Part shown: positions 54,055-63,127 of the stretch, one piece after another
How the letters are laid out: every line of letters starts with the position of its first letter
Position numbering within the stretch: position 1 is the first letter of the stretch
DNA from: Pseudomonadota bacterium
Lineage (GTDB): Bacteria > Pseudomonadota > Alphaproteobacteria > Rhizobiales > Xanthobacteraceae
Length of the DNA: 64,000 nt
Assembly: GCA_023404675.1 (NCBI GenBank)
Contig: JAEYAW010000018.1
Span: 1 to 64,000 of the forward strand
Direction of reading: 5' to 3'
Position numbers and translations under genes: made by a program
Notes under the pieces: model-generated
Database searches by the model: none
Told to the model about the DNA's origin: nothing
What the model saw: the letters and a program-made list of their open reading frames with translations, nothing else

Positions 54055-55179
54055 ATGAAGCAACAGCAGGACGCCATTCGTGCAATCGAGCGCATTGCGA
54101 TCGTTGGTGGCGGAGCCTGGGGGACTGCTCTTGCGGTGACCGCAGTTCGCGCCGGCCGCGGCGTCGCCTTGTGGGCACGTGAACCCGACGTGATCGACGC
54201 CATTCGCGCGACCCGAACAAACCCAACCTTTCTCCCGGGGATCCGGCTTCCCGAAAGCATCTCAGCCACGAACGATCTCGCCATCGCCGTCCGCGACGCC
54301 GATGCTGTTCTGCTCGTCGTGCCGTCGCAATATATCCGCCAGACCTGCCGCAACCTGCAAACGAAGTTGCAGCCTCACGTCCCGGTCGTGATCTGCTCCA
54401 AGGGCATCGAGCGCGAGACGGGCTATCTGCTTCGGGCGGTTGTCGCCGAAGAATTGCCGCAGACGCGCGTCGCCGTGCTGTCCGGACCAACTTTCGCTCA
54501 CGAGGTCGCGGCAGGCGAGCCGACGGCGGTCACCATCGCCTCCGACGATGTGGCGATTGCCGGAGAACAATCGCTCGCCGCACGGATCGCCGTGGCGCTG
54601 GGCACGCATACTTTCCGCCCTTATGTCGCGGATGACGTGACGGGTGTCGAAGTCGGCGGCGCGGTGAAGAACGTGCTGGCGCTGGCCAGCGGCATGGCGA
54701 GCGGCCTGTCGTTCGGCTCCAACACCCGCGCCGCGATCATCACGCGCGGGCTGGATGAAATCAAACGGCTGTCCGAAGCGCTCGGCGGCCGCCGCGATAC
54801 CGTCACCGGCCTGTCGGGAATCGGCGACCTCACCCTCACCTGTTCGAGCGAGCAGTCGCGCAACATGCGCTACGGTATCGGACTCGCGACGGGCCGCACC
54901 GCCGCCGACATTTTCGATGGCCGGCCGGTGGTCGTGGAAGGCGTCGAGAACGCCGTGTCCGTCACCAACCTGGCGCGGCGGCTCGGCGTCGACATGCCGA
55001 TCTGCGAGGCGGTGCGCGCGGTGGTGGCCGACCGCAAGCCGATCCGGGAGGCGCTGATGGATCTGCTCGACCGCCCGTTCAAGGGAGAGCCGCGCAGCGT
55101 CGAACTGGTATTGCCCGGCCCATCCGGCAGCACTCTGCCGGATGCGATCCTTTCCGGCGCGGAGAACCGGACACGATGA
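54055..55179 (+). CDS. gpsA: NAD(P)-dependent glycerol-3-phosphate dehydrogenase
   Basis: The 374-residue enzyme begins with the Rossmann motif IAIVGGGAWGTALAVTAVRA. It has LLVVPSQYIRQTCRNL, ICSKGIERETGYLL, LSGPTFAHEVAAGEPTAVTI and the catalytic lysine in VGGAVKNVLALASGMASGL. It reduces dihydroxyacetone phosphate to sn-glycerol-3-phosphate. The start is taken at the ATG 14 residues before the Rossmann core; the frame extends to 53956. It overlaps the phosphatase gene by ATGA. The placement suggests it supplies the acceptor for the glucosylglycerol-phosphate synthase encoded two genes downstream, as well as or instead of phospholipid synthesis. Confidence 0.92.
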   Translation: MKQQQDAIRAIERIAIVGGGAWGTALAVTAVRAGRGVALWAREPDVIDAIRATRTNPTFLPGIRLPESISATNDLAIAVRDADAVLLVVPSQYIRQTCRNLQTKLQPHVPVVICSKGIERETGYLLRAVVAEELPQTRVAVLSGPTFAHEVAAGEPTAVTIASDDVAIAGEQSLAARIAVALGTHTFRPYVADDVTGVEVGGAVKNVLALASGMASGLSFGSNTRAAIITRGLDEIKRLSEALGGRRDTVTGLSGIGDLTLTCSSEQSRNMRYGIGLATGRTAADIFDGRPVVVEGVENAVSVTNLARRLGVDMPICEAVRAVVADRKPIREALMDLLDRPFKGEPRSVELVLPGPSGSTLPDAILSGAENRTR

Positions 55180-55925
55180 CGGGGCCTGCAGATCGCCAGG
55201 GCCTCATCCTCGCAACCGATCTCGACGGCACCTTCCTCGGCGGCAGCGAGGCCCAGCGCGCAGCGCTCTACGGCTGGATCGAAGCCCGCCGCGACGACGT
55301 GATGCTGGTCTTCGTCACCGGCCGCGACCTTCCCTTCATCCGGGAGTTGGCCGCACAGGGCGTCCCCCGGCCGGATTACGTCATTGGCGATGTCGGAACG
55401 ACCATCGCGGGCGGGCCCGGAATCGAACCGATCACCGAGCTTGAGGCGCCCATCGCAGCGGCGTGGGGCAATGCCGGCGCGCGCGTGCACGCGATGCTGA
55501 AGGACGAGCCCGGGCTGCGGCCTCAGGAGACCCCCTTCCGCTATCGCATGAGCTATTACTACGAGCCCGGCCTTCTTCGTCCCAGCGCTCGCGAAAAAGT
55601 CGAGCGCGCGGGCTTCGATTGCATCACCTCGGCGGACCTTTACTTCGACGTCTTGCCGCCCGGCGTCTCCAAGGGGCCGACGCTCGTTCATCTCATGACG
55701 CATCTCGGAATCGCGCAGGACAAGGTGCTCGTCGCAGGCGACACCCTCAACGATCTGTCGCTGTTCAAGACCCCGTATGCCGGCGTCGCCGTGAGCAACT
55801 CCGAACCCGCGCTCGTCAAAAAACTGAGGGGCATGCCGAACGTCCATCTCAGCCGGCAGCCGGGCGCGGCCGGCATTGCCGACGCCATCGCGCATCACGG
55901 ATTCATGATTGAAGGTGCACAGTGA
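55176..55925 (+). CDS. HAD-family sugar phosphatase (sucrose-phosphatase-like), probable glucosylglycerol-phosphate phosphatase
   Basis: The 249-residue protein has the HAD motif ILATDLDGTFLGG (nucleophile D15, D17), motif II VFVTGRDL, a Lys in GVSKGPTLVHLM and motif IV VLVAGDTLNDLSLF. The cap type matches the sucrose-6-phosphate/glucosylglycerol-phosphate phosphatase group. ATGA overlap with gpsA and GTGA overlap with the synthase show tight coupling. In gammaproteobacterial GgpPS proteins a phosphatase domain is fused to the synthase; here the two are separate genes. Substrate is inferred from the partner. Confidence 0.82.
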   Translation: MTGPADRQGLILATDLDGTFLGGSEAQRAALYGWIEARRDDVMLVFVTGRDLPFIRELAAQGVPRPDYVIGDVGTTIAGGPGIEPITELEAPIAAAWGNAGARVHAMLKDEPGLRPQETPFRYRMSYYYEPGLLRPSAREKVERAGFDCITSADLYFDVLPPGVSKGPTLVHLMTHLGIAQDKVLVAGDTLNDLSLFKTPYAGVAVSNSEPALVKKLRGMPNVHLSRQPGAAGIADAIAHHGFMIEGAQ

Positions 55926-57430
55926 AGAAGTCCAGTCTCGTTATCGTCTATCACCGTCAGCCTTATGAAGAGGTCGTCGAGGATGGCCGCACCGTGTACC
56001 GCGAGCATTCCAGCCCGAACGGCATCGTCCCGACGCTGAAAAGTTTTTTCGGAGCCGTCGAACAGGCCGCATGGGTAGCGTGGCAGCAGGTCGAGCCGAA
56101 GGATCGCAAGAGCTTCGAGCGGGTGGTGCGGATCAAGGATTCCTACGGCGAGTACAACGTCTCGCGGCTGCCACTCACGGCCCAGCAGGTGAAGAGTTTC
56201 TATCACGTCACCTCGAAAGAGGCGCTGTGGCCGATCCTCCACTCCTTCCCCGAAAAGTACAACTATGACCCGGTGGATTGGGAGACCTTCCGGGAGGTGA
56301 ACTGGCTGTTCGCCGAAGCCGCCGTGCAGGAAGCGGCCGAGGGCGCGGTGATCTGGGTGCACGACTACAATCTGTGGCTGGTCCCCCAGTATGTGAAGCA
56401 GTTCCGGCCGGACGTGAAAGTCGCGTTCTTTCACCACACGCCGTTCCCCGAGCCGAGCATGTTCAACATCCTGCCCTGGCGCGCGGAGATCATCGAAAGC
56501 CTGCTGGCTTGCGATCTCGTCGGATTCCACATCCCGCGCTACGCGATGAACTTCGTCTCCACCGCGCGAAGTCTGAAGAAGGTGGAAATCGTCGAGGAAA
56601 TCGATGTCGAGGACGGCCTGTCGCCGCACGGCATGGCCCTCTCGGTGCCGAAAATCGCCACCCGGATCGCCTACGAAGGCCGCGAGATCGAGGTCGACGC
56701 GTTCCCGGTCGGCAGCAACGTCGATTACATCAACGAGCTTTGCCGAAGCGACAAGACACGGCAGCGCGAACGCGAGATCCGGGAAACGCTCGGCGACCGC
56801 AAGTTCATCGTCTCGGTGGGACGATCGGACTACACGAAAGGCACGCGCGACATGCTGCAGGCCTACGAGCGGCTGCTCGTCCGCCGCCCGGAGCTGCGCG
56901 AGAACGTTCAGCTGCTCCTGACATCCGTTTCGGCCAATGCCGGCATGACCGTCTATCGCAATGTCCAGCGCGAGATCGAGCAGATCGCGGGCCGGATCAA
57001 CGGCAGGTTCTCGACCTTTTCCTGGCAGCCGCTGGTGCTGTTCACACAGGCCATCCCGTTCGACGAACTCGTCGCCTACTACCGCTGCGCCGACGTGTGC
57101 TGGATCACCCCGCTGCGCGATGGCCTCAACCTCGTTGCCAAGGAATATGTCGCCGCGCGCGGCGACCTCAAGTCGGGCGCGCTGGTGCTGTCGGAGTTCA
57201 CCGGCGCCGCCATCGAATTGCCGACAGCGATCATGGCCAATCCCTATTCCAACCGGAACATGGATGCTGCGATCGATCAGGCGCTCGACATGACGGAGGA
57301 AGAAGAAGCCGACCGGCTCGCCACCATGCTGGAAAAAGTGCACCGATACGACTCGTCGCACTGGGCCCAGCACACCGTCGCGCGGTTCAGGGAATTGCCG
57401 GTCAATTCCGACGCGGGTGTGGCCGCGTAA
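55922..57430 (+). CDS. ggpS: Glucosylglycerol-phosphate synthase (GT20, GgpS-like)
   Basis: The 502-residue enzyme begins SSLVIVYHRQPYEEVVEDGR and has SPNGIVPTLKSFF (residues 31-43) where OtsA proteins carry their GG loop. Further motifs are HDYNLW (147-152), FFHHTPFPEPSMFNILPWR (170-188), VSVGRSDYTKGT and ITPLRDGLNLVAKEYVAA. Cyanobacterial GgpS has the same N-terminus and HDYN, while trehalose-6-phosphate synthase usually has SNR at the start and HDYHL. It would join glucose from ADP- or UDP-glucose to glycerol-3-phosphate. The GTG start overlaps the phosphatase stop by 4 bases. A misannotated OtsA is the alternative, but the operon with gpsA argues against it. Confidence 0.85.
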   Translation: MKKSSLVIVYHRQPYEEVVEDGRTVYREHSSPNGIVPTLKSFFGAVEQAAWVAWQQVEPKDRKSFERVVRIKDSYGEYNVSRLPLTAQQVKSFYHVTSKEALWPILHSFPEKYNYDPVDWETFREVNWLFAEAAVQEAAEGAVIWVHDYNLWLVPQYVKQFRPDVKVAFFHHTPFPEPSMFNILPWRAEIIESLLACDLVGFHIPRYAMNFVSTARSLKKVEIVEEIDVEDGLSPHGMALSVPKIATRIAYEGREIEVDAFPVGSNVDYINELCRSDKTRQREREIRETLGDRKFIVSVGRSDYTKGTRDMLQAYERLLVRRPELRENVQLLLTSVSANAGMTVYRNVQREIEQIAGRINGRFSTFSWQPLVLFTQAIPFDELVAYYRCADVCWITPLRDGLNLVAKEYVAARGDLKSGALVLSEFTGAAIELPTAIMANPYSNRNMDAAIDQALDMTEEEEADRLATMLEKVHRYDSSHWAQHTVARFRELPVNSDAGVAA

Positions 57431-57456
57431 GCTGACGGACGCCAGCCACAAACCCG

Positions 57457-57490
57457 AAAAGGCCGCCGGATTTCTCCGGCGGCCTTTTTT
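57457..57490 (+). terminator. Intrinsic terminator of the gpsA-phosphatase-ggpS operon
   Basis: AAAAGGCCGCCGGA pairs perfectly with TCCGGCGGCCTTTT around a TTTC loop and is followed by TT, ending in six T in all. It lies 26 bases after the ggpS stop and separates this operon from glgE. Confidence 0.92.
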
Positions 57491-57808
57491 GTCGGTTCGT
57501 TCGCCCCGGAATGCCTTGATCCCGCGAAAGCTTGGCCTTCTGCCATGCCCCGGCCGCGATGCCCGACGGGTTACCAGACACCGGCTCATTCGCCGGGCCG
57601 GACAGCCCGCGACCCCGACAAAAATGACGCGAAAACGCCGAACTTTCCGGAACCGATAAATTTCCCTGTAAATTTAATGGGCTAGGATGTCGGATGGAAC
57701 CAAAAAGCGACACCGTGCTTTACTATGGTCCAACATCCTTGCTGCGCCTGCCGTAGCGCCGGAGATCGTCCCGTCACCCGTCCCAGCTCTCGTACCAGCG
57801 ATGTTGTC

Positions 57809-59764
57809 GTGAACCAGTCCATCCAAACCGCTGAACGCATGATTCATGGCGGCCCCTTCCATATCGAGGACGTCTACCCCCTGATCGACGGCGGCCGCTA
57901 CGCCGTCAAGCGTATCGTCGGCGAGCCCATCGAGGTCTGGGCCGATATCTTCCGCGGCGGCCATGACGTGACCGTGGCGCGCCTCGTCTGGCGGCGGGAA
58001 GGCGAGACGGAATGGCGCCGCAGCCCAATGCGGCATGTTGAGAACGACCGCTGGATGGCGACGTTCACCCCTGACCACGTCGGTCGCTACACCTATGCGA
58101 TCGAGGCGTGGACCGATGAATTCGCCACATGGCGGCATGGCACCGAATTGAAGCTGAGGGCCGGACAGGATGTCGCGCTCGATGCGCTGGAGGGCGCAGG
58201 GCTCCTGACCAAGGCGCGGGCCACCACGCGGGACATGGCGTCCATCATCCTCGAACGCTGCGAACAGTTTCTTCAGTCGGGCGAGATCGCCCCGCTGCTG
58301 CAGGACGATCTCGCCGAGGCGATGGCCGACAGCCAAGCCCGCCCCGACCTGACCCGCTCCGCCGATTTTCCGCTGGTGATCGACCGCCCCCTCGCCCGCG
58401 CCGGCGCATGGTACGAGATGATCCCGCGCAGCCAGAGCCCCGTCCCCGGCCGGCACGGCACTTTCCGCGACTGCGCGGCCCGCGTGCCGGAGGTGGCCGC
58501 GATGGGCTTCGACGTGATCTATTTCACTCCGATCCATCCGATCGGCACGACCAACCGCAAGGGCCGCAACAACGCGACGACCGCCCAGCCGGATGATCCC
58601 GGCAGCTTCTACGCGGTCGGATCGCCCGAGGGAGGGCACGATGCGGTGCATCCCGAACTCGGCACGCTGGAGGATTTCCGCGCCTTCGTCGCCACCTGCG
58701 CCGAGCACAACATGGAAGTCGCGCTCGATTTTGCCGTGCAATGCTCGCCGGACCATCCCTGGCTCGTCGAGCACCCGGAATGGTTCAGGCGGCGGCCCGA
58801 CGGCTCGATGAAATACGCGGAAAATCCACCGAAGAAATACGAGGACATCGTCAATCCCGATTTTACCTGCGACGACGTCGACGCGCTGTGGGCGGCGCTG
58901 CGCGACATCGTACTGTTCTGGGTCGATCAGGGCGTGCGGATTTTCCGTGTCGACAACCCCCACACCAAGCCGTTCGACTTCTGGGAATGGATGATCCGCG
59001 AGGTGCACCGGCGCGAGCCGGGCGTGATCTTCCTGGCCGAGGCGTTCACGCGGCCGAAGCTGATGAAGGGCCTCGCCAAGCGCGGCTTCACGCAGTCCTA
59101 CACCTATTTCACGTGGCGCACGGAGAAATGGGAGATCGAGCAGTATCTGAACGAACTGTGCGGTTATCCGGAGCGCGAATATTATCGCCCGAATTTCTTC
59201 GTGAATACGCCCGACATTCTGCCCTACCACCTGCAATCGGGCGAGCCGTGGATGTTCAAGGCCCGCCTTGCTCTGGCGGCCACGCTGTCCGGCACCTACG
59301 GCATCTACAACGGCTTCGAGCTGCTCGAACACACTCCCATTCCCGGAAAAGAGGAATATCTCGATTCCGAAAAATACGAACTGAAGACGCGCGACTGGAA
59401 CGCGCCCGGCAACATCGGGGACTACATCGCCGCGTTCAACCATGCGCGGCACGCCAATCCGGCGCTGCTGCAAACCAGCAACCTGCGCTTCCTCGGCATT
59501 GAAACCGACAAGATCACCGGATTCGTCAAACGGTCCGCCGATGGCGCGAATGTCGTCGCGGCGGCCATCGCGCTCGCGCGCGAGCCACAGGAATTCTGGT
59601 TCCCTGTCGGCGACACCGAGATTCGTATCGATGGAGAAGCACGCCGCGTGCAGGCGCTGGAGAACCTGCTGACCGGCGAACGCCACCCTGTCGAATGGGG
59701 CGGCGTAAGGCTGCGCATCGATCCCGGACGCGATCCGGCTCTGCTCTTCCGCTGCCTTGCCTGA
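57809..59764 (+). CDS. glgE: Alpha-1,4-glucan:maltose-1-phosphate maltosyltransferase (GlgE)
   Basis: About 651 residues of the GH13_3 family. The core contains YFTPIHPIGTTNRKGRNN, FYAVGSPEGGHDAVHPELGT, the catalytic nucleophile in RIFRVDNPHTKPFDFWEW, the acid/base in GVIFLAEAFTRPKLM and EEYLDSEKYELKTRDW. It adds maltosyl units from alpha-maltose-1-phosphate to the non-reducing end of an alpha-1,4-glucan. A GTG start at 57809 is preferred on N-terminal length; ATGs at 57725 and 57839 are possible. The maltose-1-phosphate would be made by the TreS/maltokinase encoded next. Confidence 0.93.
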   Translation: MNQSIQTAERMIHGGPFHIEDVYPLIDGGRYAVKRIVGEPIEVWADIFRGGHDVTVARLVWRREGETEWRRSPMRHVENDRWMATFTPDHVGRYTYAIEAWTDEFATWRHGTELKLRAGQDVALDALEGAGLLTKARATTRDMASIILERCEQFLQSGEIAPLLQDDLAEAMADSQARPDLTRSADFPLVIDRPLARAGAWYEMIPRSQSPVPGRHGTFRDCAARVPEVAAMGFDVIYFTPIHPIGTTNRKGRNNATTAQPDDPGSFYAVGSPEGGHDAVHPELGTLEDFRAFVATCAEHNMEVALDFAVQCSPDHPWLVEHPEWFRRRPDGSMKYAENPPKKYEDIVNPDFTCDDVDALWAALRDIVLFWVDQGVRIFRVDNPHTKPFDFWEWMIREVHRREPGVIFLAEAFTRPKLMKGLAKRGFTQSYTYFTWRTEKWEIEQYLNELCGYPEREYYRPNFFVNTPDILPYHLQSGEPWMFKARLALAATLSGTYGIYNGFELLEHTPIPGKEEYLDSEKYELKTRDWNAPGNIGDYIAAFNHARHANPALLQTSNLRFLGIETDKITGFVKRSADGANVVAAAIALAREPQEFWFPVGDTEIRIDGEARRVQALENLLTGERHPVEWGGVRLRIDPGRDPALLFRCLA

Positions 59765-59836
59765 TTTTTGCATTGACGTCCAGAACCAGCCTCCAGAGCC
59801 CGCTCGATCAACACGCTGCCGACTGAAAGCATCACC

Positions 59837-62800
59837 ATGAACGTCCTAACGACACTGCCGTCGACCGAGACCCAGAGCATCGAGGAACTTTGGTACAAGG
59901 ACGCGATCATCTATCAGCTTCACGTCAAGGCGTTTGCTGACAGCAACAATGACGGCATCGGCGATTTCGCCGGCCTCACCGAACGGCTCGACTATCTTCA
60001 GGATCTCGGCGTCAACACCATCTGGCTGATGCCGTTCTATCCCTCGCCGGGCCGCGACGATGGCTACGACATCGCCGACTACGGCACCATCCATCCCGAC
60101 TTCGGCACGATGAAAGACTTCAAGCGCTTCATCGTCGAGGCCAAGCGGCGCGGCCTGCGCGTCATCACCGAGCTCGTCATCAACCACACCTCGGACCAGC
60201 ATCCCTGGTTCAAGCGCGCCCGGCGCAGCGCGCCGGAATCGAGCGCGCGCGACTGGTATGTGTGGAGCGACACCGACGAGAAGTATCAGGGCACGCGGAT
60301 CATCTTCACCGACACCGAGAAATCCAACTGGACGTGGGATTCGGAAGCCAAGGCCTATTACTGGCACCGCTTCTTCTCGCATCAGCCGGATCTGAATTTC
60401 GACAATCCGCGCGTGGTGAGCGCCGTCATTCAGGTGATGAAGCGCTGGCTCGACGCCGGCGTGGACGGCTTTCGCCTCGACGCCATTCCCTATCTTTGCG
60501 AACGCGAAGGCACCAACAACGAGAATCTTCCCGAGACGCACGCGATCATCAAGAAGCTGCGGACCGCGCTCGACGAATACGCCAAGGGCAAGCTGCTCCT
60601 GGCCGAGGCCAACCAGTGGCCCGAGGACGTGCAGGAATATTTCGGCCACGGCGACGAATGCCACATGGCCTATCACTTCCCGCTGATGCCGCGCATCTAC
60701 ATGGCCATCGCGCAGGAAGACCGTTTCCCGATCACCGACATTCTGCGGCAAACCCCGGAAATTCCGGAGAATTGCCAGTGGGCCATGTTCCTGCGCAACC
60801 ACGACGAGCTAACGCTCGAAATGGTCACGGATGTCGAGCGCGACTATCTGTGGGCGACCTATGCCGCCGATCCGCGCGCCCGCGTCAATGTCGGAATCCG
60901 ACGCCGCCTCGCGCCGCTGATGGACAACGACCGGCGCAAGATCGAACTGATGAACTCGCTGCTGATGTCGTTTCCCGGCACGCCGATCATCTATTACGGC
61001 GACGAGATCGGCATGGGCGACAACATCTATCTCGGCGACCGCAACGGCGTGCGCACGCCGATGCAGTGGAGTCCGGACCGCAACGGCGGATTCTCACGCG
61101 CCGACCCGGCGCGGCTTTACCTGCCGATGATCATGGATCCGGTCTACGGCTACGAGGCGGTAAACGTCGAGGCGCAGTCGCGTAGCCTGTCGTCGCTGCT
61201 GAGCGCCACCAAGAAGCTGATCTCCGTGCGGAAATCGACGCTGGCGTTCGGACGCGGCACGATGACGTTCATCCGGCCGGTGAACCGCTCGGTGCTCGCC
61301 TATGTCCGCCAGTATGGCGACGAGGTCATTCTGTGCGTCGCCAACCTGTCGCGCACGGCGCAGGCAACCGAACTCGATCTCTCCGCATGGAAGGATCGCG
61401 TGCCGCTGGAAATGCTCGGCCGCACCAGTTTTCCGCCGATCGGCGAACTGCCCTACATGATCACGCTGTCCCCTTACGGATTCTACTGGTTCCAGCTGCG
61501 GCCGCGAGAACTGTCGGCGCATATGGCGCCCGCGTTTCCGTTCGAGTTCGAAACGCTGGTGGTCCCGTTAGGGGCGACCTGGGTGTCGCTGGAGCGCACG
61601 CGCGGCGTCTTCGAGCGCGACGTGCTGCCGCAGTATCTGGCGAGCACGCGCTGGTTTCCCGAACGCTCCGCCCGCGCGATCCAGCCGAAGCTGTTTTCGG
61701 CCGTGCCGCTCTGCGCCGAGGGCGACAACCGGCCGTGGCTGATCTTCTTCGAGGCCACCATCAAGGGGGCGACGGCGCACTACGTGCTGCCTCTCCGCAT
61801 CCGCTGGCAACGCTTCGACCGATCGCATTCGGACCTCAAGGCACTCGCTGCCGTCCGGCAGGGACCGCGCGAGGGCACGCTGTTCGACGTCGCGACCGAC
61901 AAAGACTACATCTCGATGCTGCTCGGCAGCCTGCGCAAGAGCGAGACGGTGATCGAGGACAATGTTCGGCTCGAATATCACCCGACGGCGCAGTTGCTTG
62001 CCATGGACGATATGACAATCGACGTCGTGCGCGCGGTCGAGACCGAGCAGTCCAACAGCACCTCACTCGTCGACGAGCAGTTTGTCGTCAAAGTCTATCG
62101 GAAGCTGGAATCCGGCATCAATCCCGAGGTTGAGGTCAGCCGCTTTCTCACCGAGATCGCCGGCTTCGCCAATTCGCCGATGTTTCTCGGCAGCGTCGAG
62201 TTGGTCGAAGGCGATCGGCGCAGCGCTGTCGCCTCGGTGCATGCTTTTGTCCAGAATCAGGGCGATGCCTGGACGGTCAGCGGCGGCTATCTCGACCGCT
62301 TTGTGGAGGAACAGCGCCTCCTGTCGGCGAGCGAGACCCCGCACGAGACCGAAAGCCAGTCCGTGTATCTGCGCTACATGTCGAGCCTCGGCCGCCGTGT
62401 CGCCGAGATGCAGTTCGCGCTGGCAAGCCGCGACGATATCGAGGACTTCAGACCCGAGCCGATCACGGCCGCGCAGGTGAGCGGCTGGATCGAGGACGTC
62501 GCCCACCGCGCCGACCACGTGTTCGCAAGTCTTGCGGAGCGCCGCGACAGCGTGCGCGATCCGGATCGCCTGCTGATGGAGCGGGCGCTGGCCGCCCGTC
62601 CTCTGCTGCAGCAGAAGCTCGATGCCTTTGCGGCCACGCTGCCGTCGGCAATGAACATCCGCCACCACGGCGATTTCCATCTGGGCCAGGTGCTCATCGT
62701 CAAGGACGACGTCTTCATCATCGATTTCGAGGGCGAGCCCCGCCGCAGCATCGCCGAGCGCCGCCGCAAGGCGCCCGCCGCGCGGGACGTCGCCGGCCTG

Positions 62801-63127
62801 GTCCGTTCGCTTGATTATTCCGTGACGGCTGCGCTGGAACGCGCGCTCAAGATTGCCAACGACGATCAGGGCCGCCTCGCCTATGCGCTGGAAAACTGGC
62901 GCGAGCGCGCGGTCGCGGCATTCCTCGTGTCCTATCGCGAGACCATGGGAACCAGCCAGCTGTGGCCCGCCGCCGCGGGCGAGGCCGAAGATCTGTTGAA
63001 CTTCTTCCTGCTGGAAAAGGTTGTCTACGAGATCGAATACGAGATGGCTTACCGGCCGGACTGGATTCGCGTGCCGCTCGCCGGGCTGCTGCGCGTCCTG
63101 TCCGAAGGCAACGAGAGAACGGAATGA
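59837..63127 (+). CDS. treS: Trehalose synthase-maltokinase fusion (TreS-Pep2)
   Basis: The 1096-residue protein joins two enzymes. Residues about 15-550 are GH13 trehalose synthase: MPFYPSPGRDDGYDIADY, VDGFRLDAIPYL (nucleophile, near 214), LLLAEANQWPEDVQEYF (acid/base) and LRNHDELTLEMV. Residues about 600-1096 are a maltokinase with the phosphotransferase motif HHGDFHLGQVLIV (near 943) and FIIDFEGEP (near 960). The first part isomerises trehalose and maltose; the second phosphorylates maltose to maltose-1-phosphate for GlgE. Fusions of this kind are common outside actinobacteria. It overlaps glgB by ATGA. Confidence 0.95.
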   Translation: MNVLTTLPSTETQSIEELWYKDAIIYQLHVKAFADSNNDGIGDFAGLTERLDYLQDLGVNTIWLMPFYPSPGRDDGYDIADYGTIHPDFGTMKDFKRFIVEAKRRGLRVITELVINHTSDQHPWFKRARRSAPESSARDWYVWSDTDEKYQGTRIIFTDTEKSNWTWDSEAKAYYWHRFFSHQPDLNFDNPRVVSAVIQVMKRWLDAGVDGFRLDAIPYLCEREGTNNENLPETHAIIKKLRTALDEYAKGKLLLAEANQWPEDVQEYFGHGDECHMAYHFPLMPRIYMAIAQEDRFPITDILRQTPEIPENCQWAMFLRNHDELTLEMVTDVERDYLWATYAADPRARVNVGIRRRLAPLMDNDRRKIELMNSLLMSFPGTPIIYYGDEIGMGDNIYLGDRNGVRTPMQWSPDRNGGFSRADPARLYLPMIMDPVYGYEAVNVEAQSRSLSSLLSATKKLISVRKSTLAFGRGTMTFIRPVNRSVLAYVRQYGDEVILCVANLSRTAQATELDLSAWKDRVPLEMLGRTSFPPIGELPYMITLSPYGFYWFQLRPRELSAHMAPAFPFEFETLVVPLGATWVSLERTRGVFERDVLPQYLASTRWFPERSARAIQPKLFSAVPLCAEGDNRPWLIFFEATIKGATAHYVLPLRIRWQRFDRSHSDLKALAAVRQGPREGTLFDVATDKDYISMLLGSLRKSETVIEDNVRLEYHPTAQLLAMDDMTIDVVRAVETEQSNSTSLVDEQFVVKVYRKLESGINPEVEVSRFLTEIAGFANSPMFLGSVELVEGDRRSAVASVHAFVQNQGDAWTVSGGYLDRFVEEQRLLSASETPHETESQSVYLRYMSSLGRRVAEMQFALASRDDIEDFRPEPITAAQVSGWIEDVAHRADHVFASLAERRDSVRDPDRLLMERALAARPLLQQKLDAFAATLPSAMNIRHHGDFHLGQVLIVKDDVFIIDFEGEPRRSIAERRRKAPAARDVAGLVRSLDYSVTAALERALKIANDDQGRLAYALENWRERAVAAFLVSYRETMGTSQLWPAAAGEAEDLLNFFLLEKVVYEIEYEMAYRPDWIRVPLAGLLRVLSEGNERTE

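Noticed and set aside
55922..57430. Trehalose-6-phosphate synthase (OtsA)
   Set aside because: The N-terminal segment and the HDYN motif match GgpS, not OtsA, and the gene is coupled to gpsA and a phosphatase that fit glucosylglycerol synthesis.
57674..59773. 699-codon open frame on the minus strand
   Set aside because: It is antisense to glgE, which has all its catalytic motifs; the minus-strand frame has no recognisable domain.
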